The notes under the pieces are model-generated. The model saw only the letters and a program-made list of their open reading frames with translations. It was not told the DNA's origin and did no database searches. This document shows positions 1 to 9,641 of a DNA stretch of 64,000 bases, piece by piece. The translations under genes were made by a program, and so were the position numbers. Source of the stretch: CALOCN01 sp942491735 (lineage in GTDB: Bacteria; Eisenbacteria; RBG-16-71-46; JABDJR01); assembly GCA_942491735.1 (NCBI GenBank), contig CALOCN010000001.1:496001-560000 (forward strand). The letters run 5' to 3'. How positions within the stretch are numbered: position 1 is the first letter of the stretch; every line of letters begins with the position of its first letter.

Positions 1-660
1 CCGGAACCTGAGGGTCCCTTCCGCGACCGGCTCGCCGGTATGGCGACGGATCGTCCACGAACCGATCTCGGGTGGGAAGATCGTCTCCACGAGCAGGGTC
101 CAGCCGTCCTGGGTCAGGGTGGCCACGACCGGGGCCGCATCCTCGCTGCGGGCCACGCTCAGATCGATGGGAAAGCCCACGCGGGGTCCCGTGCTCTCGG
201 GCGCTTCCCGCCCGGCCAGGCCGAATCCCACCGCACCTCCCAGGATGGCGATCGCGGCCGCCGCGGCGAGGCGCAACCAAGGACCCCGGCCGCTCGGTCC
301 CGCGCCATCATGAAAACCCGCCGCGGGCTCTCCCGTCGCTCGCTCCGCCGTCTCCGCCACCTCCGCTAGGAGCACCGAGAGACCAAAGCGGCAATCCCGG
401 CACTGGAGCAGGTGTTCCAGGTGAGCGCGGGCCTCCGTCCCGGCGAGTTCCCCGTTCACCAGTTGTTGTAACGACGCTTCCCGCACATGGTCCGCATCGG
501 CATGCAGGGACTCGGCCTGGGTCCGCAGTCGCTCCAGGGCCTCGCGCAGGGACGGCGTGGTCTCGAGATGCCGCTCCAACTGCTCGCGCTCCCCAGGCTC
601 CAGCAGGTCCAGAAGATACGGCGGTAGTGAGCGGAGTTGCTCCGCCGGATTGTGGGTCAT
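1..660 (-). CDS. Zinc-binding anti-sigma factor (partial, C-terminus off left edge)
   Basis: The reading frame starts with ATG at 660 and stays open to the window edge (220 codons seen). An H-x3-C-x2-C pattern (His83, Cys87, Cys90) preceded by a 'NGEL' turn is the ZAS/zf-HC2 anti-sigma signature. A single hydrophobic segment around residues 128-150 predicts an inner-membrane anchor, and the following part would lie outside the cytoplasm. The start overlaps the sigma-factor stop as ATGA (657-660), which indicates translational coupling. By family knowledge it would hold the adjacent sigma factor inactive until a signal is sensed. The end of the gene and any sensor domain are not visible. Confidence 0.8.
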   Translation of the reverse strand, partial: MTHNPAEQLRSLPPYLLDLLEPGEREQLERHLETTPSLREALERLRTQAESLHADADHVREASLQQLVNGELAGTEARAHLEHLLQCRDCRFGLSVLLAEVAETAERATGEPAAGFHDGAGPSGRGPWLRLAAAAAIAILGGAVGFGLAGREAPESTGPRVGFPIDLSVARSEDAAPVVATLTQDGWTLLVETIFPPEIGSWTIRRHTGEPVAEGTLRFR

Positions 661-1256
661 GATGTCCCTCCACGGGTTTTCCCCTTCGTCTCATAGAGTC
701 GGGAATGTCGTGGATGTTGGAGACGAAACCAGATCGTGCGCAGGGCCTCGCGGCACGTATGGAGCCGGCTGCGCGCGGTCTTGGCCTCGATCCCGCGGCT
801 CTTGGCCATCTCGGCCAGACTGCGGCCCAGGACGTACTTCTCCAACACCAGGGCACGACAGCCTGCCTCCAGGTCCAGCAGGGCCCGGCGCAGGTCCAGG
901 CCGACCGCGAGTTCCTCCAGGTTCAGGGCCCGTTCTTCGGTGATGGGCGTGTCGGCATCGAGCGGGAGGGCGGCGCGGACCCGGGCCAGATGCCGGAAGT
1001 AGGTCGTGCAGAGGTTGTGGATCGCACGGTCCACATAGGCCTCGGGGCGCCCCGTGAACTCGAAACCGGGCTTGCGCAGGGTGACCAGGAGTTGCGTCAC
1101 GAGGTCGGAGAGGAAGTCGTCCTCGATGCGGTCCCAGGCCCAGGCGCTGAAGCGTGGTGCGGCCACGGTGCGCACCCGGGCCCTGAGCCAGGCCAGCGCT
1201 TCCGGGGATCCGGTGGTGAGTCCCTCCCGCAGGGTTTCGGCCACGGGTCGGCTCAC
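657..1256 (-). CDS. ECF-type RNA polymerase sigma factor
   Basis: This 199-residue protein has a region-2-like helical part (about residues 20-90, with the segment AYVDRAIHNLCTTYFRHLAR) and a region-4-like helix-turn-helix (about 125-180, with LVLEKYVLGRSLAEMAKSRG). This is the size and layout of extracytoplasmic-function sigma factors. It starts with GTG at 1256, overlapping the stop of the upstream CHAT gene as GTGA (1253-1256), and ends overlapping the anti-sigma start. The three genes therefore form one coupled unit. Target promoters cannot be told from the sequence. Region 2 is diverged, so the exact ECF subgroup is unknown. Confidence 0.82.
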   Translation of the reverse strand: MSRPVAETLREGLTTGSPEALAWLRARVRTVAAPRFSAWAWDRIEDDFLSDLVTQLLVTLRKPGFEFTGRPEAYVDRAIHNLCTTYFRHLARVRAALPLDADTPITEERALNLEELAVGLDLRRALLDLEAGCRALVLEKYVLGRSLAEMAKSRGIEAKTARSRLHTCREALRTIWFRLQHPRHSRLYETKGKTRGGTS

Positions 1257-3586
1257 ATCCCCTCCAGGACCAGAGCGGACCAGGTTCGCGGGTGGGTCTG
1301 GCCGAAAGCCATTGCCGCGCCTTCACGCGCGGCCAGCAAGGCCAGTCGCAGCGCCTCGTCCCGGGGAGTTCCGCCCAGCCAGGCGGCGTAGAAAGCCAGC
1401 ACGTGATCGGGCTGCGTTTCATCGTCCACGTCCCACAGGGTGGCCAGGCTCGAACCCGCTCCGGCGATCCAGGCGGCGGAGGTCAGGCTCAAGAGGTCCG
1501 GCATGTTGCCCCGCGACGGACCCAGCGCCGTTCGGCACCCGCTGAAGCAGACCAGATCCACTCCTTCCAGCGGGAGCCGGGACAGCTCGTCCGCCGACAG
1601 CAGACCGTCCTCGCCGGCCCGGTTGTCCTCCGGGCGGGCCCGCGCCACTCCGGCAAGCTGGAGCCCGAGCAGGCTGAATGGATTGACCGGAGGCTCGGGA
1701 AGACACTCCGCATCCAGGGCGTAGGAGTGCGTGGCGAGGTGCAGGACCTGCACGTCCCCGGCCACCTCCTTGAGCCGGCTCTCGAACGCGTCGTGCCACT
1801 CCAGGAGCCGGTACTCCAGCCGGGGAAGCGTATCCACCAGCTCCCCCAGACGACGCATCTCGACATGGGTTCCATGCAGCAGGCGTCCCGGAGTGAAACA
1901 GGCCGAGGTCCCGGGTCCACGATGCTGCGGGGTTCCCGGCGGCTTGTTCCAGAGCTCCTCCTGGCGAAAGCCCGGGTACGCGGCATAGGCAGGGTTGCCG
2001 ACCGCGAGGAGGACGTTTCCGGAACGAACGCTGGGCGACGGTGTCCGCCCGGGACCCATCCGGGCAAAGGCGATCCGTTCCACCAGATACTGCCCCTGCG
2101 GGTCGACCAGAGCCGAGAACGGAATGCCCTGGAGCGGGTGGGGCAGTCGGAGTCGTACGCGGCGGACGCCGTGGGTAGGGCCAATGGCCAGGGGATCCCA
2201 GAGACGCAGGGCCAGCTCCCTTGCCGAGGCTTTCCAGGCCGACTCGGATCCGGAGGCGGGAACCTGATGCAACAGGTCGAGGAGCCGGTGGATCAGGGCC
2301 TCGATGTCGGGCCAGGGGCCGAGAGGCACCCGGCGGACCGGTTCGGAAGCCGACGGGTCCACCACGAAGGCGTCCAGGTGGCCGGTTCTCCGGTTGATCC
2401 GATAGTGGATCAGGGTGGCGGACGAGCTCCGCAACGTATCCAGACGGTCCGCAAGCCCTGCTTCGGGTGCTGGTGGACCGGTCGGAATCCCGCGTGTGAC
2501 TTCCGAGAGTTCCGACTCGAGTCGGCGAAGCGTTCCGGTCCAGGACTCCCGGGCCCGGGAGAATCTCAGGGACCGGTGGTCCCCCAGCACCGGTGGCCCA
2601 GGCTCGCCCGGAATCACCCCCGCCCCGATGGCCCCGCAGGCATCCGGCTCCATGCGGTTCTCCGCGCAGGCTCCCGCACCGATGTCCAACGGCCACCATC
2701 CGATGGGTTCTTCTTCCGGATTCCCTCCCAGCGAGAGGGTCCGAATCGCCTCCTGCGAAAGCACGCAATCATACGCGCGCACATCGGCAAGCCATCCGGG
2801 GAGGATGCGGTCCAACCCTCCCAGATAGAGGATCTGGTCCGGGATGGAAACAAGGGGCTCTCCTGCGTAGGAACCTTCCTGGACCCGTGCTTCCACGGGT
2901 ACGCCGTCGATGTAGAGTCGGGGCCCCCCGGGACGGTCAAAGAGGAACGCCACATGATGCCACTGCCCCAGTTCCAGGGGACGGTTCCACTGGGTAGCGA
3001 CCACGGTCCCATCCGGCATGCCCAGGCTCGCACGGATCCGGTTGCCCGGGATCAACTGGAGCGACACCTTGCAACGGGACACATCGGCATGGCTCACGAT
3101 CTTGGTCTCAGTGACGCTGACATCGCCGTCGAGTCGCAGCCACAGGGACCAGGTCACCGCCTCGGTGTAGTCGAGTGCCGGGTAGGGCTGGACCTCGACC
3201 CGGAAGGTGGGATCGCGGTAGTCCACGATGCGTTGGGTGGGGTTGAGCGACACCAGGTGATCCAGGCTGTCGGCCAGAGCCTCGTAGCGGGCCCGCTCGG
3301 GAAGCGCACGGAGGGCCACCCAGCGCCGACGCAGCTCACGGAGCACCATGCCGTCGGCGTTCATCACCGCCTCGTAGTCGGCGTCCCCGTTGCTCAGGGC
3401 ATGATCGATCGCCTCGCGGACCTGGTCCGCCGCCTCGACCAGATCGGGCAGGGTTCCGGTGCGGCGGGCGGAGTCCCAGGAAGCCCAGGCCGCAACGGAA
3501 TCGGGGGTACTGGCGCCGACCGGTGTTGCAAGAAGGCTCAGCAGGGTAATCCAGCGCGCCGCCCCCCGGGGGGTGGGGCGTTGCAT
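1253..3586 (-). CDS. Secreted LamG-CHAT caspase-like protease
   Basis: The 777-residue protein begins with a signal peptide (hydrophobic stretch to about residue 25). It then has a LamG/concanavalin-type domain (about residues 155-285, with the motifs GQWHHVAFLFD and ADVRAYDCVLS) and ends in a CHAT domain (about 500-777). The presumed catalytic dyad is His620 in LHLATHS and Cys684 in CFSGCRTALG, matching the caspase-like CHAT family. It is the first gene of a unit with a sigma factor and an anti-sigma factor, joined by 4-base overlaps. A role in sensing a surface or glycan ligand and cleaving a partner, perhaps the anti-sigma factor, is inference. Export is inferred from the N-terminus only. 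Confidence 0.85.
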   Translation of the reverse strand: MQRPTPRGAARWITLLSLLATPVGASTPDSVAAWASWDSARRTGTLPDLVEAADQVREAIDHALSNGDADYEAVMNADGMVLRELRRRWVALRALPERARYEALADSLDHLVSLNPTQRIVDYRDPTFRVEVQPYPALDYTEAVTWSLWLRLDGDVSVTETKIVSHADVSRCKVSLQLIPGNRIRASLGMPDGTVVATQWNRPLELGQWHHVAFLFDRPGGPRLYIDGVPVEARVQEGSYAGEPLVSIPDQILYLGGLDRILPGWLADVRAYDCVLSQEAIRTLSLGGNPEEEPIGWWPLDIGAGACAENRMEPDACGAIGAGVIPGEPGPPVLGDHRSLRFSRARESWTGTLRRLESELSEVTRGIPTGPPAPEAGLADRLDTLRSSSATLIHYRINRRTGHLDAFVVDPSASEPVRRVPLGPWPDIEALIHRLLDLLHQVPASGSESAWKASARELALRLWDPLAIGPTHGVRRVRLRLPHPLQGIPFSALVDPQGQYLVERIAFARMGPGRTPSPSVRSGNVLLAVGNPAYAAYPGFRQEELWNKPPGTPQHRGPGTSACFTPGRLLHGTHVEMRRLGELVDTLPRLEYRLLEWHDAFESRLKEVAGDVQVLHLATHSYALDAECLPEPPVNPFSLLGLQLAGVARARPEDNRAGEDGLLSADELSRLPLEGVDLVCFSGCRTALGPSRGNMPDLLSLTSAAWIAGAGSSLATLWDVDDETQPDHVLAFYAAWLGGTPRDEALRLALLAAREGAAMAFGQTHPRTWSALVLEGM

Positions 3587-3630
3587 GCAGCGATTCTACA
3601 CGGGGAGGCAACCTCCCGTAGCGAAATAGC

Positions 3631-6177
3631 TTAGAACTCGAACCCTATATCGAAGTAGAAACGCCTGCCTTCTTCGCTGGTGGCAACTGCCGCGCTGAAC
3701 GTGTTGGCGATCTCGCCGGGGGCGATCCAGATGCCGCCGCCGTAACCGGTGTGCCAGTCCCCGCTCGATTCCCCGTCCACGAACACCCGCCCAACATCCC
3801 CCAGCAGATAGCCGCCAAAGGTCGCCGGCAGAACGAGGTTGAAGCTGAACAGCTTGAAACGGAGGTCGGCTCCGGCGTAGAGGGAACCGGTTCCGGCAAA
3901 CCGATCGGCCCGGTAGCCGCGCAGGTTGTGTTCCCCGCCCAGGAGTGCCGCGTCACGATACGGGAAGTTGCCCCACACCTTCTTGCCGCCGCCCCGGAGT
4001 GCGATCACCGGCAGGGGACCCGGTTTGAAGAACGCGGTGAGTTCACCCTGAACGATGGAGTAGACCCCCTGATCCACGCTGAGCAGTTGCGGGACCACTG
4101 AGGCGAGCAGGCGCGTCCGGGTCCCGCGGGTCGGATGCTCGTCGTCGTCCCGGTGATCCATGTCCACTTCGATGAACGCACCGGTGGAGTAGAAGCTGCC
4201 CGATCCGTAGGGGCGATTGATGCCGATATAGGTGGAGTCGGCGAGGTTCTCGGTGGCGGTGTATCTGGCAAAAACCCCCAGGGCCAGGAACCGGTACTCC
4301 CCGGTAGCGAACGGGGTGTGCTTGAGCGTGAACAGCAACTCCGGTTCCCGGACGCTGAAGAACTCCTTGTCGGTCGGAGGCGGCGTCTCGTTGCCCAGCC
4401 CCGCGTAGTTCACCACTTCCAGGCCGGAGTACATCACGTGGAAGGTGGTGATCCGTTCCGTGGCTTCCAGGCGGTTGCGATACTGGTACTCGATGCGGCC
4501 CCGGTTGACGGTGGCGTAGTCCACATCGATCCGATGCTCGATCTTCCAGGGAAACGTGCGAAACCCGTGCTTGCGCCACTTGTAGGAAAAGTTGAGCACG
4601 AGCTGGAAGTCGGAACTGTAGGCCGGATACGCATACCAGGTGCGGGTCAGTCCCCAGTCGCGGGGGCCGGGCTTGCCCTCGGTGATGTCTTCCGCATAGG
4701 GGTACCGTCGAATGTCGGCTCCGGTGGCGGTCAGCGTGGGAGTAGGGCCGGAGTCGTACAGTCTCACCCGGGACGCACGATCCTTGACCTCCACCCCGGT
4801 GGAACCCTCGTCTCCGATCACCCGCAGGGTCACGTTGCGTTTGCCGCTTCCGGAGATGTCGACGTGGTTCTCGCCGCCCGCGGTGTGGATGCGGACTTCC
4901 TTGGTGACCCCGTGCTCGAAACGGCGACTCAGCCGGGTCGTGCCGCCCGCCGTCTCCACGCGCAGGTTCACGGATCCGTCCTCGGGGTCGAATGCGGCGT
5001 CCACCCTCTCGTCGGAATCCGAGAGTCGGATGTCGACGAATTCCGCAAGGAGCCGGTAGTAGGCCTCGGCCATCCCGGGCAAAGTGTCCCTGCGGGTCTT
5101 CAGGTCGGCGGTGATCTCCTCGCCGATCAACGTGTAGTGCTCCGGAGGCAGGCGCCGCACCGCATCCTCGATCACCGTATCGGTGAGCCGGGTCTGGATG
5201 CTGGTGACCACCGAGTCCCAGTCGGCCGCGTCCAGGGTGGGGAGAAATCGGCGATCCATGTCGCGCCCGTTCCAGGTCGCACCCAGGACCCACGGCCACT
5301 TGGCGGAGAAGTTGGTCAGGATGGGCGCGTTGGCGCGTGCGGCGCCAATGAGCAGCCCGTCATAGCGGGCAAAGGCCTGGTCCCGATCCTCGGGGATGGG
5401 CACCCAGACCGCGGGTTCGCCCGGCCCCAGGTTCGCCCAACGCCACTGGCCGCGATGACGATCCCAATCGCCGATCAACACGTCCAGAAGGCGTGCGGTC
5501 AGGTACCCGGTGACGTCGATCCGCTGGGTCATGTCGGCGTCGAGGATCTCGAACAGCTCGTTGGTGCTGACGATCTCGGTGGCTCCGGCAAACCCGGGGG
5601 TGTCGTCCGGCCCGTCGTTGGGCCACTCGGAGAAGGTGCCCACCAGCCCCGCGTAGTCCTCCCGGTACTCGCCCAGGACGTCCGAGTCGGGAAGCACGAC
5701 CAGCCGGGTCTCCACATGGAGGATGCCCAGCGCATCGAGCAATGGGTCGACGATGGGAGGTGCGGTGGGGAAGGCCGAACTGGTCTGGTCCTGGACGATC
5801 TCCCGCAGGCTCGAGTCCCGGTACTCGGGAGGGAGGACCTCGGAGGGGTCCTTGTCCAGTCCGCGAAAGGTGTAGGGACGACCGTTGGCGCCCACCATGC
5901 GCAGCCCGCGGGTCTGCATGCCGCCGCCGGTGCCGGTGGCGGTGAGCCCGCCGGCTTCGGTCGCGAAGTCGAGAACTTCGGCCCGGAAAGGCGTGATCCA
6001 CAGGGTTCGGTACCCGGCCCCGAACAGCCATCGGTGGAATCCGCCCGCGTCATACTGGTCACCGGCCACGGCCACGGTCGAGTCGGCGACCTGGCCCCGG
6101 GCGGGAAGCGGGGCGAGAAGGGCGCAGGCGAGAAGAATGAGGGGGATGCGGCGATGGTTTGCGGTGGGACAGCTCAT
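3631..6177 (-). CDS. Omp85/BamA-like outer-membrane barrel with N-terminal kinase-like module
   Basis: The ATG at 6177 is chosen because it gives a clean signal peptide ending near AR-GQ at residue 28; an in-frame upstream ATG at 6270 would add 31 non-signal residues. Residues 80-280 contain GGMQTRGLRMV, LDKDP, DVLIGDWDRH (Asp239) and PIPEDRDQAF (Asp264/266). This order and spacing recall the Lys, catalytic Asp and metal Asp of HipA/Fam20-type kinases. The C-terminal half is a barrel with the Omp85 loop motif LRGYR in GGEHNLRGYRADRF and a terminal Phe. Similar N-terminal regions occur, from memory, in metallophosphoesterase-BamA fusions, but no phosphoesterase domain is present here. The Omp85 call is firm; the kinase call is inference. 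Confidence 0.8.
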   Translation of the reverse strand: MSCPTANHRRIPLILLACALLAPLPARGQVADSTVAVAGDQYDAGGFHRWLFGAGYRTLWITPFRAEVLDFATEAGGLTATGTGGGMQTRGLRMVGANGRPYTFRGLDKDPSEVLPPEYRDSSLREIVQDQTSSAFPTAPPIVDPLLDALGILHVETRLVVLPDSDVLGEYREDYAGLVGTFSEWPNDGPDDTPGFAGATEIVSTNELFEILDADMTQRIDVTGYLTARLLDVLIGDWDRHRGQWRWANLGPGEPAVWVPIPEDRDQAFARYDGLLIGAARANAPILTNFSAKWPWVLGATWNGRDMDRRFLPTLDAADWDSVVTSIQTRLTDTVIEDAVRRLPPEHYTLIGEEITADLKTRRDTLPGMAEAYYRLLAEFVDIRLSDSDERVDAAFDPEDGSVNLRVETAGGTTRLSRRFEHGVTKEVRIHTAGGENHVDISGSGKRNVTLRVIGDEGSTGVEVKDRASRVRLYDSGPTPTLTATGADIRRYPYAEDITEGKPGPRDWGLTRTWYAYPAYSSDFQLVLNFSYKWRKHGFRTFPWKIEHRIDVDYATVNRGRIEYQYRNRLEATERITTFHVMYSGLEVVNYAGLGNETPPPTDKEFFSVREPELLFTLKHTPFATGEYRFLALGVFARYTATENLADSTYIGINRPYGSGSFYSTGAFIEVDMDHRDDDEHPTRGTRTRLLASVVPQLLSVDQGVYSIVQGELTAFFKPGPLPVIALRGGGKKVWGNFPYRDAALLGGEHNLRGYRADRFAGTGSLYAGADLRFKLFSFNLVLPATFGGYLLGDVGRVFVDGESSGDWHTGYGGGIWIAPGEIANTFSAAVATSEEGRRFYFDIGFEF

Positions 6178-6388
6178 GCGGCGGCGAGTGTAGCAAGGCG
6201 GGGACCGAGGCACGAGACGCAACCGCGGTGGTACGGTCACGGCAGCGAGGCAGTGTCCCTGGAGGGGCACGGTGTCCCCCTGCGAACGGCAAGGGAAGGC
6301 TCACCGGGTGGGACGCAGGAGGACACTCCGATGGCACGACCCGTGCAAACATGGGCGTGTGGTATCGCTTTCCACGGGAGATCGGAAC

Positions 6389-8305
6389 ATGATCCTGCGC
6401 CTCTCCGGACTCGTCTTGCTGCTGGGTCTTGTACCGACCGGTGTCGCCGCGTCGGCCGAGGCCGCGCATCGGGACTTTCCTTACGCCGTCCATGGCCTCA
6501 CCCCGCGCCAGGCCGCGGCCCAGCTCCTGGACCGGTTTACCTATGGCCCCACACCGGGGCAGGTGGATCGGGTGGTGGAGCAGGGGTTGGAAGCCTGGTT
6601 CTCCGAACAGCTCGCGGGATCGTTTCAGGATCCCGGCGAGTTGGTCTCGCGGCTGGATCGCCTCAACACCCTCGACCTCTCCATGGACCGGATTCTGGAA
6701 ACGTATCCCCGTCAGGGGCGGGTCCAGCGGGAGGCGATTGCCGCCGGAAAACTGGACCCGGAGCTGGACGAGGCGTCGCGTCGCGCGGCCCTTGGCGACT
6801 ACATGGAAGCGAAGGGGTATCGATCCCAGCGCGAGCTGCTGGGTCATGCGGTCGCGGCCAAGGTGTTCCGGGCCGCCCTCGCCCCGGGCCAGGTCCAGGA
6901 GGTCCTGGTGGACTTCTGGTTCAATCATCTCTATGTGTCCGCGACCGACAATCAGAATCGCCGGTTCGTGGGAGTCTATGAGCGGGATGTGATTCGCCCG
7001 CATGTCCTGGGGAGCTATGCGAGGCTGCTGACCGCGTCGGCAAAGCACCCGGCCATGTTGCTCTATCTCGACAATGCGCAATCGTCCGCGCCGGAGGGGG
7101 AGGCCACCACGTCGTCCCTTGCCCGCAAGCGTCTGGCCGCGACCCCGGGGCAGGACGGAGAACACTACCGCCGTGCCTTCCAACGGATGGACGAACAACG
7201 GGGGCGCAACGCGAGCGGGATGGAATCCGGCCTTCCCGAGGAGTTTCGTCCCCGGCGGGGCTTGAACGAGAACTACGCCCGGGAACTGCTGGAACTGCAC
7301 ACCCTGGGCGTGGACGGCGGGTACACGCAGGATGACGTGGAACAGGTCGCGCGTGTGCTCACCGGATGGACGGTGTTGCCCGACGGCGCACGCCGGGAGC
7401 GTGTCCGCGAGCGGATCCGGGAGAACCGCAGGATGGCCCAGGATCTTGGATTCGAGCTCCAGGGAGACTTCTTCTTCAACGCGGACTGGCACGATGCCGG
7501 GGAGAAGACGGTGTTGGGGCGTCGCGTGGCGCCGGGGGGTGGGCTTCGGGAAGGGGAACTGATCCTGGAGATGCTGGCCGTGCATCCCTCCACCGCGCGT
7601 CATCTGGCCGCCAAGTTGGCCCGGAGATTCGTGAGCGACGTGCCGCCGGCTTCGCTGGTCGACCACCTGACCGAGGTGTTTCTCGCCACCGGGGGTGATC
7701 TCACCGCGCTCCTGTGGGCACTGGTCGAGAGCCCCGAGTTCTGGGATCCGGCCTACCGCGGGGCCAAGATCAAGACCCCGTTCGAGCTGGCCATCAGTGC
7801 GGTGCGGGCGACCGGGGCGACCCTGGGAAACCCGCGCGGTCTGGTGCAATGGATCGATCGCATGGGACAGCCGCTCTATCGCTATCAGGCGCCGACCGGA
7901 TTCCCGGACGGGGCGGATGTCTGGGTGAACGCGGGATCGCTCCTGCACCGGATGAACTTCGGGCTGGCCCTCGCGCGGGGGGAGATCCGGGGCGTGCGCA
8001 TGGATCCGGAAGGTCTTCTCCATGGGCGGGAACCCGAGTCGTTGGATGCCGCACTCACCACGTGCCTGGAGGTCATGGTGCCGGAGAGATCCTACGCGGC
8101 AACCGTGTCCGCGGTGCGGCCGTTGCTGGGTCGGGAAGATCTGGCCGCGACCCTGGAGCAACGGGTCGGTGAGGCGGATCCGAACCCCCCGGACGATCTC
8201 CTGATTCCCGACGACGAGGTCATTGACGACCCCGACGCGACCCTGTCCACCCTGGCCCATGTGGTGGGCCTGATCCTGGGTTCGCCCGAATTCCAGAGAC
8301 GCTAG
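6389..8305 (+). CDS. DUF1800 family exported protein
   Basis: The ATG at 6389 follows GGGAG by about 8 bases and opens a signal peptide (ILRLSGLVLLLGLVPTGVAA). The remaining roughly 610 residues match the DUF1800 family: LLDRFTYGPTPGQVDRV near the start, VDFWFNHLYVS, GLNENYARELLELHTLGVDG, and a C-terminal part with APTGFPDGADVWVN. The gene is followed after 9 bases by a DUF1501 gene, the usual partner, so the two are probably one transcript. The family is periplasmic or surface-associated and biochemically uncharacterised. The pair is often seen in lineages rich in polysaccharide and surface-protein genes. Confidence 0.9.
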   Translation: MILRLSGLVLLLGLVPTGVAASAEAAHRDFPYAVHGLTPRQAAAQLLDRFTYGPTPGQVDRVVEQGLEAWFSEQLAGSFQDPGELVSRLDRLNTLDLSMDRILETYPRQGRVQREAIAAGKLDPELDEASRRAALGDYMEAKGYRSQRELLGHAVAAKVFRAALAPGQVQEVLVDFWFNHLYVSATDNQNRRFVGVYERDVIRPHVLGSYARLLTASAKHPAMLLYLDNAQSSAPEGEATTSSLARKRLAATPGQDGEHYRRAFQRMDEQRGRNASGMESGLPEEFRPRRGLNENYARELLELHTLGVDGGYTQDDVEQVARVLTGWTVLPDGARRERVRERIRENRRMAQDLGFELQGDFFFNADWHDAGEKTVLGRRVAPGGGLREGELILEMLAVHPSTARHLAAKLARRFVSDVPPASLVDHLTEVFLATGGDLTALLWALVESPEFWDPAYRGAKIKTPFELAISAVRATGATLGNPRGLVQWIDRMGQPLYRYQAPTGFPDGADVWVNAGSLLHRMNFGLALARGEIRGVRMDPEGLLHGREPESLDAALTTCLEVMVPERSYAATVSAVRPLLGREDLAATLEQRVGEADPNPPDDLLIPDDEVIDDPDATLSTLAHVVGLILGSPEFQRR

Positions 8306-8314
8306 GAGAACACC

Positions 8315-9598
8315 ATGTCCACGACACGCCGCGCCTTCCTGAAGTTCTCCGGCGCCGGTCTGGTGGCTCTGGGCTCACCGATTGCTCCCGGGTTGCTGGG
8401 ACGCCTGGTGTCCCAGGCCGGGGCGGCCGAGTCCGGCAACGGAAAGATCCTGGTCTGCCTGTTCCAGCGCGGCGCCATGGATGGCCTCATGGCCGTTTCG
8501 CCGTTGAACGACCCCGGTCTGCGCAAGCTGCGTCCCCGCCTGGCCATGGAGGCGGGCGGTGGGGATGAAGCAGCACGGCTTCTCGACCTGGGCAATGACC
8601 TGGGCCTCCACCCGGCCCTGGCTCCCCTGCGACCGCTGTACCGGAGCGGGGAGCTTGCGGTGGTGCATGGGATCGGCTCCCCGAATCCCACTCGCAGTCA
8701 CTTCGACGCCCAGGACTACATGGAGTCGGGCACCCCGTTCGCCAAGGGCACACCGGACGGGTGGCTGCATCGGGCGATGGAAGTGGATCCTCCCGGTAGC
8801 GGTTCGGGCGGGGCCCAGAAGTCGCCTTTCCGGGCCGTGGCGCTGACCGCCCGTCTACCCCGATCCCTGTACGGCGGAGCCGCCTTGGCAGTGGAAGACC
8901 TGACCGAGTTGCGATTGGACCCGTCGTTGAGCGCGGTGGAGTTGGCCGGCTCGTCCCAGGGCTTCGAGGCGCTCTACGCACAAACGTCCCAGGAGATCCT
9001 CCGGGATGCGGGTCACGGGAGCTTTGATGCGGTGCACTCCATGGGGGCGTTGGATCCCGGGGCATATGAGCCGGCCAACGGGGCGGAGTATCCCAGGACG
9101 CCGCTGGGCCGCTCGCTTCGGCAGATCGCCTTTCTCGCCAAGTCCGATGTCGGGCTCCGCGTCGCGTTCGCCGAGTCGACCGGTTGGGACACCCATGTGC
9201 AGCAGGGGACGGCCAACGGACAGTTCGCCAACCGGGCTCGGGACTTCGCCGGCTCCATCGCCGCGTTCTGGCGGGATCTGGGGGCCCTGCAGGACCGTGT
9301 GGTGCTGCTCACCACGACCGAGTTCGGTCGGACCGTGCACGAGAACGGTTCGGGCGGGACCGATCACGGACGGGGATCGGTGGGGTTCGTCCTGGGCACC
9401 GCGGTCGAGGGGGGGCGCGTCCATGGCACTGTCCCGCCCTTGGACCCGGACGCCCTGGAAGACGGACGCGACCTGCCGGTGAGCATCGATTTCCGCAGTG
9501 TGTTTGCGGAGGTGGCCGGTGCTCAGTTGGGAGTGGTCAACGACGCCGGCCTTTTTCCCGGGTGGGACGGTTCACGGCTCCCCCTGCTACGGCGCTAG
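8315..9598 (+). CDS. DUF1501 family Tat-exported protein
   Basis: The 427-residue protein starts with a twin-arginine signal (TTRRAFLKFSGAGLVALG), so it is exported folded, possibly with a cofactor. The body has DUF1501 hallmarks: LVCLFQRGAMDGL, HGIGSPNPTRSHFDAQDYME, STGWDTHVQQG and TTTEFGRTVHENGSGGTDHG. These resemble the metal-site pattern of the alkaline-phosphatase/sulfatase superfamily. It lies 9 bases after the DUF1800 gene and probably acts with it. The reaction is unknown. Confidence 0.9.
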   Translation: MSTTRRAFLKFSGAGLVALGSPIAPGLLGRLVSQAGAAESGNGKILVCLFQRGAMDGLMAVSPLNDPGLRKLRPRLAMEAGGGDEAARLLDLGNDLGLHPALAPLRPLYRSGELAVVHGIGSPNPTRSHFDAQDYMESGTPFAKGTPDGWLHRAMEVDPPGSGSGGAQKSPFRAVALTARLPRSLYGGAALAVEDLTELRLDPSLSAVELAGSSQGFEALYAQTSQEILRDAGHGSFDAVHSMGALDPGAYEPANGAEYPRTPLGRSLRQIAFLAKSDVGLRVAFAESTGWDTHVQQGTANGQFANRARDFAGSIAAFWRDLGALQDRVVLLTTTEFGRTVHENGSGGTDHGRGSVGFVLGTAVEGGRVHGTVPPLDPDALEDGRDLPVSIDFRSVFAEVAGAQLGVVNDAGLFPGWDGSRLPLLRR

Positions 9599-9641
9599 GC
9601 CGGGTCCGCATCGTCTGCTCGGTCCGGTATGCTCCGTCCCC

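Noticed and set aside
4135..6981. A 948-residue open frame on the plus strand across the Omp85 gene and the DUF1800 start
   Set aside because: It is antisense to the Omp85 gene, crosses a gene boundary and has low-complexity His/Gly/Val-rich sequence.
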